Assembly (NCBI GenBank): GCA_905250075.1
Contig: CAJNOP010000027.1
Location: 1,594,741-1,658,740, forward strand
Length of the DNA stretch: 64,000 bases
Direction of reading: 5' to 3'
Source of the DNA: Rotaria sp. Silwood1
Lineage: Eukaryota; Rotifera; Eurotatoria; Philodinida; Philodinidae
Shown here: positions 22,377-33,005 of the stretch, one piece after another
Layout of the letters: every line of letters starts with the position of its first letter
Numbering within the stretch: the stretch's first letter is position 1
Position numbers and translations under genes: made by a program
The notes under the pieces: generated by a model
What the model was told of the DNA's origin: nothing
The model's database searches: none
Seen by the model: the letters and a program-made list of their open reading frames with translations, nothing else

Positions 22377-23480
22377 TCGTACTTCTCGAGCTGAGCGGCC
22401 GTATACGGTCATTTCTGATCGCCGTAAAGCTCGATCTGGGAGATAAAATGAATAAACGTATTTATCTTGAAGATTTATCAATTTCTAGAAAATTTTCAAT
22501 TAAACAAATAATTTCAAATTTTTAGTTATTTTTTCTATTTATTGTATATTCATGGATGTTTTTCAATTGCATGATTGATATAATAAACATAAATATTTTC
22601 TTGTTTGTCATCATGCAAGTATAATTATTATTAATGATAAATAACCAATTGAATATTTATTGATTTTATTATCAAATGTTATTGAACGATGATATGAGAT
22701 ATGATGAAATGATTTTTGAATGTATTCACTATAACATGTTATTGCATCAGTATTATTTCAAATAATAAAATAACCTTCAAGGATATTTTTATGGTAATAT
22801 TGATCAAAATCAATCTTCCAATTTATTTGATATTTTTTTAACAACTAATCATAATACACAATAAATTCAATTTGAAATTTATGTTTTATCATTTGTTACT
22901 GGTTTATTTTACTTGAATGAAAAATTTTTTATTTTTAATTATCAGCTTTTTCATAATTAATTGTCATTTGTTCAAAATAAATTTCTTTCTATAAATATAA
23001 AATAAAATTTTCAATCAGATAAAAAAAAAATAAATAAACCTTATCTAATGGTATGTATATTGTTGATTTTTCTAAGAAATTCAGAAACATCAACGTGAAT
23101 ATATTAAGTCTAAAAAAATTTTTTACACTTATTTTTAGAATAAATTCAAAAATAAAAATAAAAATTTTAAACAAGCTAATTTCAATATTCGAATACATAG
23201 TCATATTAAAAAATTTTCTTTTCAGCTTTTAATGATTCATGAAAATATTTAAGATAAAGTAATTCATTTAAATTAAATTTAACAAAACATATTTAAATAT
23301 ATTCATTTGGATTTTTTAAATATTGAATTTTATCTTGTAAAAGCCGACATCTTTATGTATTTGCCTTTTCTATTATATGTTATAGTCCGTCTGCCTTGTT
23401 CATTTGTTTGTTTAAATTCTTTGTCATTTATTCGTTTATATGTTCTTTATAGTCAACTATGATATAAATAGGCACCGTGA
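22377..23480. other. Extremely AT-rich stretch, no intact gene
   Basis: About 1.1 kb. The minus strand between about 22560 and 22920 has a slightly coding-like texture (long runs of sense codons rich in Ile, Lys, Tyr and Asn broken by stops), which may be an old pseudogene, but I cannot name it. Confidence 0.3.
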
Positions 23481-23483
23481 CCC

Positions 23484-23600
23484 GACAGTTCAGCCTCCGA
23501 CAGATGAGCCCCGACAGTTGAGCCCCGACAAATGAGCCCTCGACAGTTGAGCCTACCGACAGTTGAGCCTACCGACAGTTGAGCTCCCGACAAATGAGCT
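23484..23600. repeat. Minisatellite, 14-16-bp unit CCGACAGTTGAGCC
   Basis: Eight consecutive units with small variations (CCGACAGATGAGCC, CCGACAAATGAGCC, CCGACAGTTGAGCCTA) run directly into the assembly gap, so the true array length is unknown. Confidence 0.9.
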
Positions 23601-24225
23601 NNNNNNNNNNNNNNNNNNNNNNNNNNNNNNNNNNNNNNNNNNNNNNNNNNNNNNNNNNNNNNNNNNNNNNNNNNNNNNNNNNNNNNNNNNNNNNNNNNNN
23701 NNNNNNNNNNNNNNNNNNNNNNNNNNNNNNNNNNNNNNNNNNNNNNNNNNNNNNNNNNNNNNNNNNNNNNNNNNNNNNNNNNNNNNNNNNNNNNNNNNNN
23801 NNNNNNNNNNNNNNNNNNNNNNNNNNNNNNNNNNNNNNNNNNNNNNNNNNNNNNNNNNNNNNNNNNNNNNNNNNNNNNNNNNNNNNNNNNNNNNNNNNNN
23901 NNNNNNNNNNNNNNNNNNNNNNNNNNNNNNNNNNNNNNNNNNNNNNNNNNNNNNNNNNNNNNNNNNNNNNNNNNNNNNNNNNNNNNNNNNNNNNNNNNNN
24001 NNNNNNNNNNNNNNNNNNNNNNNNNNNNNNNNNNNNNNNNNNNNNNNNNNNNNNNNNNNNNNNNNNNNNNNNNNNNNNNNNNNNNNNNNNNNNNNNNNNN
24101 NNNNNNNNNNNNNNNNNNNNNNNNNNNNNNNNNNNNNNNNNNNNNNNNNNNNNNNNNNNNNNNNNNNNNNNNNNNNNNNNNNNNNNNNNNNNNNNNNNNN
24201 NNNNNNNNNNNNNNNNNNNNNNNNN
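23601..24225. other. Assembly gap (625 N)
   Basis: An unresolved run of N between two different minisatellites. The stated length may be an estimate. No coding claim can be made across it. Confidence 1.
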
Positions 24226-24283
24226 GGGGGGGGGGCTTCTAATATGGGAGGGGCTTCTATTATGGGGAGGGGTTTACTCTAAA
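24226..24283. repeat. G-rich minisatellite next to the gap
   Basis: A run of ten G is followed by repeated units of the form CTTCTAATATGGGAGGGG. It differs from the repeat on the other side of the gap. Confidence 0.7.
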
Positions 24284-25253
24284 TTTATTTTCTTCCAATA
24301 TATACAAATTTTAGTACCTGATCACATTCGATAAACTCTTTTATTTTATATTTCATAGACGAGTTAAAAAAAAACATAGTACAAAGGCGAATGGTAATTT
24401 ACTTTCAATGCATGAGATATATTTTGTACACAGTGCACTGCGCATGCAGGAGGATACTATTCAAAGCAACTTATTACCCAATAACAAAACGAAAATACAT
24501 AAATATAGTTTCATGTGTACGAACTCTAGGTTTTTAATCAACGCATGTGAAAAAAAACTTTCACATAAGTTGCTTAAAATTTGTAGCAAAAATGAAATAG
24601 CAGCTAGAGAATTGAAAGTCAGAGAAACACTTTAACAAACACAATGATTAGCTAGAAGATATCAGAATGTTCTAATGCATGATCATTAATCACAAAAATT
24701 CGAAGTTGGGATATTGCATACAATGCAAAAAAAATGTGTAAATAATTCTTAGTAGGTATCCACACGATATTTTGCTTTTGTAAACAAAGTGTAAATTAGA
24801 GTATCAATTAAATATTAGAAGGATCTTGGATACTTTGTCGTCATGGTGGATCCTTGCTGTTACAAACACTGGTTATGATTGGTTTTGATTGGAATGAAAA
24901 TTTTGGAATGTCATCAACAAGTCAATCAGAGAAAAAAAAAACTAACATACGGAAAAAAATGAGCTGATTTTTCTTTTATAGAAATTCTAGTTTATGATTG
25001 TCAGTCCGATTTAACGAACACGTCAGGTTATTATTTATTGTCTGCCTGTTTGCAGACTATTATTTGAGAAAGAGAAAAAACAAAATTGAATATAACCGTC
25101 GGCCAACGAGTATGTTTATAATATATAAAGCTGTTTTTTTTCTTTAAACGACATTGATCATTGGAAAAAAAAAAGTCGTATGTCGATTATATGTTTTATA
25201 AGTATACTTGTTTCGTTATTTTCATCGATAGATCTTATCAATGTTGTTGACAA
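24284..25253. other. AT-rich intergenic stretch
   Basis: No gene recognised. It should contain the promoter of the membrane protein gene that follows; ATAAAG/TATAAAG-like sequences near 25120-25132 are not distinctive enough to call. Confidence 0.35.
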
Positions 25254-25874
25254 ATGAAACATTACTACCATTACAAGTTGGATTGTCCTCAACTAACGAC
25301 AAAACAAATATCATGCATTGTTGACATGCGATCGTGGTTAGTGACTCATTCCATGGTTACATGTTTAATTCACCTTTTTTTTCTCTACATTTATTCTGCT
25401 GTGGTGTCTTTATGTATAATTTTTTACGTATTGTTTCCTTCTTTTCGCAGTTTCATTCGTGTCATTCAGGAAAATCTTCGACTCAAGTCATATGAACTAG
25501 AAGAAAGATATGTATACTGGATTATTATATTGATAAAAGAAATGGTACTGGTATTCGTTTATGTTCTATTCGCCTTTTTCTGTAAATCGTTCGGATTGGT
25601 CAATAACGATTCTTCTATAATATATATATACTTTCGTCGCTGGCTAATCGAAGCTTCATTTTTGCCAGTTCTTTTTGTTGGCACTTGTTTTATGTACTAT
25701 GTTAGTTGTACCTATGAAATTTTCGACAAATATCAATCAATTTACGTCGTCGCAATCATGCTCAAAGTGCCACTATTCTTCTTGATGCGTTATGCCGAAT
25801 GTCAACATGATTTTTTTCTCAATAGACTTGAAGCTTATATTGTTAATGCAATATGTGAATTGCGGTCGGAATGA
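25254..25874 (+). CDS. Unrecognised multi-pass membrane protein
   Basis: A single uninterrupted frame of 206 residues, long for this AT-rich setting and with a codon mix less biased to A/T-ending codons than its surroundings. I do not recognise a family. Hydrophobic segments are visible at about residues 34-62 (VTCLIHLFFLYIYSAVVSLC), 89-112 (WIIILIKEMVLVFVYVLFAF), 131-155 (WLIEASFLPVLFVGTCFMYY) and 166-180 (VVAIMLKVPLFFLM), suggesting four membrane spans. A charged loop (RVIQENLRLKSYELEERY) lies between the first two. There are ten scattered cysteines. An alternative start is Met25. It is isolated: the nearest genes are broken ones. It could also be a relic that happens to be open. Confidence 0.5.
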   Translation: MKHYYHYKLDCPQLTTKQISCIVDMRSWLVTHSMVTCLIHLFFLYIYSAVVSLCIIFYVLFPSFRSFIRVIQENLRLKSYELEERYVYWIIILIKEMVLVFVYVLFAFFCKSFGLVNNDSSIIYIYFRRWLIEASFLPVLFVGTCFMYYVSCTYEIFDKYQSIYVVAIMLKVPLFFLMRYAECQHDFFLNRLEAYIVNAICELRSE

Positions 25875-27639
25875 AGTATCTTTTAGAAATTTGCTAAATA
25901 AAAGAATAGTTCGGTTCTTGTCCTTATTTATATATGTTCATGAATCATCTTTACCAGAATTAGAATAAATTCAATATGATCATATGACATAAATTTGATT
26001 AACACATTTCACAATTGAACAATTATCGAGAAAATTTTAAAAAAAAACTTGTGATATCATAATGTCATTTTGTATTTGATTCGCAGCTAAGTAAAGTCTG
26101 TTGCATAAAAGTATAATCAATAAATATTTCAATTGATTTTTAATGAGATATTGCTAATAGAGATCAAATGATAGTGTTATGAAAAACACTTAAGATGAGT
26201 GCTAATTTGTTTTTATTAAACTATTCAGGTAATTGTCTGTATTCTATGCAGATGTTTAGACAAATTTTTCGTTTTTGGCCTCAAAGCGAGTGATCGAATT
26301 GAATGTGAATTAATTCATGTGATTTGTGTTGCTACATAGAAACAGACAGCAATCATATCTCTTAGTTCACTTTTAATTCGACTAGTTCCTTTGTGGTTAT
26401 GGCTTTTCACTTGATTAATTCACCTTTATTCAGTGTCAACTGGAAATTTTTGTTAATGAACTTTTGTTTAGCTAATGTTGAAATTTGACATTCGTTTCGA
26501 ATATATTTTGTTTAGATTGTATTAAATGTTCCATAGTTTATTAGATCACTCAATCAGTGTGATTGACTTTGCTCGTTTTGTTGTTATACATTCTACAATC
26601 ATATTCAACAAAATTCTCTTTTCGTTTTATTTTTATGTTAAACAAACTCAATGAAGTTTTTTCTTCTCTGATAGTAGACGATATAAATGAGCTAATATAA
26701 GAATTATGAATAAGAAATTATATATAAGAAGTCATGATGATACACAACGTAATTGAATAATCATTTTACCATACATTCTTCAATGAGTTTTCGAAATAAA
26801 ACGACGTTTCTGAAAAGTAACACATAATAAAGTGTTATATTAGAAAAGAAAATAGTTAATGTTGGAATGATTGTATTAACTATTGTCTAATACATTGACA
26901 ATTTATTATTATCACAATAACATGGATAGGAACATCGATCTTTTTTTTATGGTCTTTTCAAATTTGTAAATCATCGATCATGAAATGCTGTTCTATTGAA
27001 CAGCCAACGATCGAAAAGCACGATTGAAGTTGAGTACTCAAGTTCTCGAACACATCAAAATCGATCTTACTCATTCAAAGCTTTTATATAGGTTTTCGTA
27101 TATTCTACGTCGATCTATCTAATTTTTTTTTAATAATTACGCGAAAAAACAGAAGCTATCAGTAAAAAGTCAATGTATTTTGTGAAAAAATATCTTAAAA
27201 AGATTATTTTATGTCTTTTAATATTTCGAACGCTATTTTATCTTGAACAATAATGGAAGCATTATTAGCATAAAAAGAATAGTGGCAGTCTAAACATCAT
27301 TACTTTGATGTTCTAAATCAATATTTCCAAATACGAAACAAAATTTTAGATTTGGGAAATTTTTATGAAAATTCATGTCTGTGCGTTACTTAATGTTTTA
27401 TCAATAGCTCGCTCATTTTTTTTGTGTATGTATCTTTTGTTTTCACCAAAAAGATAGTCCTGACTTTCAGCTACAAAACCCTCTCTCATAAAATTCATTA
27501 ACATGAAGTGGTTTACAGAATTTATCATTTCTTTCCCACCCACCAAAAACCGAGGGCCTTCTTTGTCTGTGTGTTATCCACGAGTATTTTAATCATAAAA
27601 TCCAAACAACTAAAGAGTTGAGGTTCAAACTGTCAAATA
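25875..27639. other. AT-rich intergenic stretch, nothing recognised
   Basis: About 1.8 kb without a coding block that I can identify on either strand. Confidence 0.4.
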
Positions 27640-27659
27640 TTATGGATTTTGTTCACTTA

Positions 27660-28350
27660 CATATTTGTTAACAATTACAAATCTTTCCCTCTTACCATTC
27701 TCTAGATAAATTTGTTCTAAGTTGAAAAAACATCTGTGCGTTATCTGTGTTTTGTATGTGAAGTATAGTACGAAATGATTTAACTGCACGATTCCAAACA
27801 ATTTCACATCTATGATCACGTGTTGCTTGATATCGACTTTTAATAACATCAAATGGATATGAAACTGTCCATGCAGCAGCAATACCTGTAAAACCATCAT
27901 CAATTAAACTTAAATAAACAGACATATCAATTTCTTTGCCTCTTAGAGAAAATTTATAACAAAAAATTTCAATGGGAGAAAATAAACAGCAAATGTCATT
28001 GATAAACCACGCATAATTTCACGCTGAATATCTCGTCTTTTACATGATTTCTTTGAACAATGAATTGGATATTTATATGAATGTGTTAATAAGATAAATA
28101 ACGTTCTTTGTTGTCCAATATCTTGCATTTGTAAACGTGTTTTAATAAGTTCAACAGGTGAACATATAAGTGCTTGTGTACAATCAGCAATACCATCAGT
28201 TATTGCTAATGCAAAATAAATATCAGGATCATTAAATATATTGTTTGAAAGATTTTCAATAGAAAAAACAATTCGATTTATAATTACAACACCAATCATT
28301 GGTGATGACATACCTTTATAAGATTTTAAAAAATTTATTCTAAGTTGTGA
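27660..28350 (-). pseudogene. Broken mitochondrial carrier (SLC25 family)
   Basis: Fragments of the solute-carrier fold in the expected order on the minus strand. YKGMSSPMIGV begins near 28325. The second-repeat signature CSPVELIKTRLQMQ is a good P-x-[DE]-x-x-[KR]-x-[KR] motif. IMRGLSMTFAVYF follows, with the usual following residues deleted, then the third-repeat signature SYPFDVIKSRYQ near 27860. The first carrier repeat is missing, the stretch between signatures 2 and 3 is frame-broken, and the C terminus runs out of homology. The closest subgroup appears to be the carnitine/ornithine/basic-amino-acid carriers (SLC25A20/29/45-48). A real gene with unusual introns is possible, but the missing first repeat argues against it. 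Confidence 0.6.
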
Positions 28351-30975
28351 ACCTCAAAACTATGATTATGTTGATGAAACTAACTTGATTTTTTTTCGAG
28401 ATAATGAGAACTTTCTGGTAGAATCTATTAGGAATTGTTTTAAAACAAATCTATCACATACATAATTACCTACAAATACATTTTTTTTAACATCTGCATT
28501 CATATTTCTCTCAGTGACAGAGAATCAGACTGAATTGGAGATTAAAAAAAAAATCAATGAAAATTAATGAGAGCTTAGTCAAGCACTGTCGAACGCCAAT
28601 ATATTATAAATTTTATGGTGTTTTTAATAGAATATATATTGATCTTCAACAATACTTTCTACAATGTCTAAATATGTTTTTTTTTGTCAAACTAAATTTT
28701 CCATTGTCGACTAAGTCGAAAGTTTTATAATCTGATAAACGATGATCTTCCTTTGAGACGTTACAGGCATCAAAACACACGAAAAAAAAACTAAGTTTTA
28801 TCAAAAAATCGTTGAAAATCGGCTAAAAAATGAATTTCTTCTTTTTTTTTTGTGATAGATGTAACTTCCCAAGGGACAGTCGTAAAAAATGCAGCGACCT
28901 CTTATTTTATTCAGAATTTTATGCTCTTTAAGATGGCATTATCAAAAAACAATTTCCACAAACTCTTCAAGAATCTGAAAAAACGGTTTTGAATTTTTTC
29001 GAAACCTTGCCATTATAATCTATCGATGAAATGCTGCTATATATTATCTGTTAGATAGAGCTCTTCATTGGCTATCCAAAATACAATTTGGATGTGTTTA
29101 ACAAATCATTTTGAGGAAAATAATTTATCAAATAGAAAGGTGCTCTAAACTTTTGTCCGTCAGTATAGATATATTTTTATTGGCTTCGTATGGATTGAAC
29201 TCACTTCTATTTCTATTTAGAATATTATGTTCCTGGTCTTGATCCTGTTCATTCGTCAAGAAAGTTTGAAAGGATCTTTAAGGATCGTTAATCTCAATGT
29301 TCTTGCCAAGTTTTTATTCAGGATCCTATCTCAAATTCTAGTCATTCGTGTTTACAAGATTTCTCATTATTCAACAGGATTCTCGTCAAGATTTGTTGAA
29401 GTTCTTGCTAAGGTTTTATCAAATTTCAATCAATATCTGTTCTTTATCCTTAGTCAGAATCCTAAACGAATAGATCCTGCCAAATTTCGATCAGGATTCT
29501 GCTCTGAACTTTTCATAAAGAAGTCTTTTTTGGATCGTTTACAAGACAAAAGCAAGCATGATAGGAAAATAGAAGAATCTAGCTTAGATCTTTGAAGGTT
29601 TCTGTTTAGAGTCTTTTGTCAATTTGATTTTCAGGATCCTATCAAGATTTGTAACTCTTTAGATTACAAGACGAATTATAATAGAAATCGTAAATCTCAA
29701 CAGTGATAAATGAAAGGATTTTTCAACTTTTTATTTTCTTTCGCTTTCAATCTGACAGAACTCAGGATTCTACTAGGACTTTATCCTGATCATGATTGAA
29801 CCTTTCTATAAACAAACAAAGAGCTTATGGAAATATTTCAGAAATTTTCTTCGACCTCTCAAATATTTATACTGAACGTTGATATCAGATTGAGACTAGA
29901 AACAGCAGCGTCTTTGCCCTTTTATCCTGAAAAGATATATAAAAAATTATTAAATTAGGGCATTAGTTTTTTCTTATTTATTCCACTAATTTTTTTCCCA
30001 CAAAAAACCTATTCTTAGTAAGAGACAAATTATTTAGGATAACTAGTTCATGTTTGAATTATGTATAGAAAAAAAAAATAGACATAAATTTTTCAAATTG
30101 AACTGAAAATAGTAAAAACATAGTGAAATTTTATAAACTGAAAACAAGATTTAAAATAAAATTCTATCTTTAAACGGTTTTTTTTTGAAATAGTTTATGT
30201 TCACATAAAATTCAATAACCAATTAACAATTCAATCGAAATTTAACATATGGCAACTTGTATTTTTTTTCTCTTCTCTTTTCTAAAGCCTGCAAACGATC
30301 CTGTCAAGAAATTTGATAAAATCCTCGAGGAAAGCTAGTTAAACTATAAAATTTATAAAAAAATTTCTTTTTCAATTATGAGCTATTGAAGTCCTAGGAG
30401 GATTCTCAATCTGAAAACAGTGGAAACCTGCTCAGAATGCTTCAATGGTATTCTTCAGCAAAAACCCAGTCTATCATTCTTACAGAAACATTATTAGATC
30501 TGTCAAGAACTTCGTGCAGAAACAGTAAAGGTTTTCACTAGGATCCCAGCAACATAAAGAGAATGAGAAAGAAAACTTCCAGATATCATAAAAACGAATG
30601 CGAAGTTCGTTGTCTTTTGACATTAGAGACAAGTACATATAACGAAAGAGAAGTGAATGACTCAAGTGAAACGAATGAGAAAAACGACTCCTATACCAAC
30701 AACAATCGAAAATAAATACAACCATCGATAAAAAAAAAACATATCAATATACTGTATAAATTCAAATCATTTTATTTTTTCATTCATTAAACGGCACACA
30801 TACGATGGATAAGAGGCAAAGTCAAAAAGAACTACTGACGATGTTGCTGCTGATACGGTATATGAAGATACGAGCATAACGATCACAATGATCTCCATGT
30901 GCTCGTATGGTACAGCACATTCTACTAGGATTGCATAAACGACAATGATTATATTCATAGGATCAACAAATTAAA
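28351..30975. other. Intergenic region with GATCCT-rich degenerate repeats
   Basis: No intact gene. Between about 29230 and 29820 and again at 30290-30550 the words AGGATCCT, AGGATTCT and GTCAAGA recur irregularly, giving a low-complexity look and an accidental 122-codon frame at 29227-29595. GGTGCTCTAAACTTTTGTCC near 29137 resembles a Tc1/mariner transposon end. Confidence 0.35.
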
Positions 30976-30979
30976 ATAA

Positions 30980-31700
30980 GTGGTCAACAAAATTTATCCA
31001 TTTACCGATCTTAATCAATCTATCAATTGCATAAGCAATATTCAAGAAGAGAATCTATTTATCATTTTTTCTGGTGCCTTCTGGCAAATAATTGTTCTTA
31101 TCGTTGATGACCTTGGACAAATCGATAGGATTTGTATTTGGAGTGATGATTATTCTAAAGATGAAGATTGGATTAAATAATAGTCAAAATCTAATGATAT
31201 CTTTACAGATATAGCCTCACTCTCCAAAACACTTCAACAAGCTCGATACAAATATCATCGAAATTTTGTCGAAATTAGTTTTATTCTCACCAATAATGGA
31301 ACTCACAAATAAAATTTCAATCATTTATCTACACACAAATATTAAAAGAAATTTTCTTTTAACCATTGATTTTCAACAAAAACATTTCAATGAATTTCTT
31401 TCACATTCTAGTCAACTTTTTCAGAGTAATCCTAGGACACTGAAACCCGTCGACAACACTCGAACGGGAATACTACGACAAAGCCCCAAATATGATGGTA
31501 TGCCCCGAGTGACTCTTTTCTCTTTTCAATGCTCAATCGATCATTAGACCTGATCGAAGTAAATCTTATTATTAGTATGAGAGTTTTTATGCAAGACCTC
31601 TACAACAACATCGGAAAATTGTCGAATAAGTCTATGAGATGTGATCTATAGTTGATAAATTTGTCAAGTAAAGTATTCAAGAGAGATATGAGCTATTAAC
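30980..31700 (+). pseudogene. Decayed rotifer ART/TPR-family gene (N-terminal part)
   Basis: Blocks on the plus strand match, in order, the N-terminal half of a protein family that is very abundant in bdelloid rotifers (annotated as ADP-ribosyltransferase/TPR-containing). They are FTDLNQSINCISNIQEENLF (30998), LGQIDRICIW (31112), FTDIASLSKTLQQARYKY (31199), NFLLTIDFQQKHFNEFL (31350) and FMQDLYNNIGKLSNK (about 31588). They lie in at least two frames with in-frame stops between them, and the transferase domain that should follow is not recognisable. The gene is dead. The family assignment is from memory of recurring rotifer proteins and should be checked by search. Confidence 0.5.
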
Positions 31701-33003
31701 ATCTCTTGACGAAGTTGTTGCCCGTTAAAAATCTTCCAGTCACACTTGCCACTATTCGACGTCATTTATGTTCACTAAAAAGTTTTTTAAATAGTGAAAA
31801 ATTTCATATCTTCGATATCATTCTGACTAATTTTATTTTTAGTATTTTTCTCTAATGGAATCCAATCTCTTCCAAGATATGTTCGATCGTTTATTTTTCG
31901 ATTTACCTTATTGTCAGATTAATTCACTATTAACCTTTAGTTCAATCGATACAATTATCGTTAATAGAAAAAAAATCAACAAACAATATTAATACAAAAA
32001 AAAAAAACTGAGACTATTTTTTGTATAAGTACACAGATGATTTTCTTCTAGAATAAATAGTTTCTATATTATTAACCTGTTATTATATGTTGCGTAACTT
32101 TAATGCATTGACTAGAGAATAAAAAGAAAACAAATATTTAGCTTTTATTCTTCGTGTTGATCTATAAGTTTTATTCAATTTGCACATTATTGTTCAACCA
32201 ATATTGGTTACCATAATGGACAATTTTAATTTCTTCAATAGATTATCTCATTTTACTTGGTCAATATGAAGATTTTTTCACTTGGTATTATATTTGTCAT
32301 TCTCTTCAGTCATCTATATAAGAATTGTTTTACTTGATTTACCAAGTTCGAAATGAGTTGATTTAGAATAAAACTATATCGAAATAGAAAAACAAAACTA
32401 GAAGATCTATTTGAAAAGATCTCACTATATTATACTTGTTAAGTCGTGCGATTCGTTCAAATATAACAATCTCTCTTCTTCTTCCCAGGTCAAACGACCC
32501 CAGTCGGATCTCGCCAGTTCGGAATAATTTCGATCGGATCCGGTCCTATATTTGTCGGATTCGATCGGTTTTTTATGAAAGATGTCGGATTCCGATGAAA
32601 TCCGAGGCGGATCCGATCGAATCTACAGGTCGGATTGAATCTCCTGGGTTGTTTTCTTTCCTAGATTTACTTCAACACATTAGTTATCATAACAAATTGT
32701 CAATGTCTCACTTTTGTTAAAAGTTGAATTTTGAGATTTTAATCATGCATTCGACATTTTAAAAATAATCATTTACTTTATTTCATAATCATTCTTACAA
32801 TATTGAAAAATTTTATTGAATTACTCAATAAAATCTCACGTACACTTTAACATTAGAAAAAGATTAGATCAATACTTTATAACAAAAAAAAAAAAAATCT
32901 AGTTCTTCTTTTATTGAAATTAAGAATAAATGCTTGAAAAATCCATCAAATAGAATTTATTCATATAAAAAAAATCGTTTAAAATCGAAATCAATCAATT
33001 AAA
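31701..33003. other. Intergenic region with a GATCGG hairpin
   Basis: No gene recognised. At 32483-32649 the ends CCCAGG and CCTGGG and the inner pair TTCGATCGGATCCGG / CGGATCCGATCGAA form an imperfect hairpin rich in TCGGAT words, probably another foldback insertion. Confidence 0.4.
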
Positions 33004-33005
33004 TC

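Noticed and set aside
23563-24334. Long open frames of 239 and 251 codons
   Set aside because: They run through the 625-base N gap; almost all residues are unknown.
29227-29595. 122-codon plus-strand frame
   Set aside because: Generated by degenerate AGGATCCT/GTCAAGA repeats; low-complexity and unrecognised.
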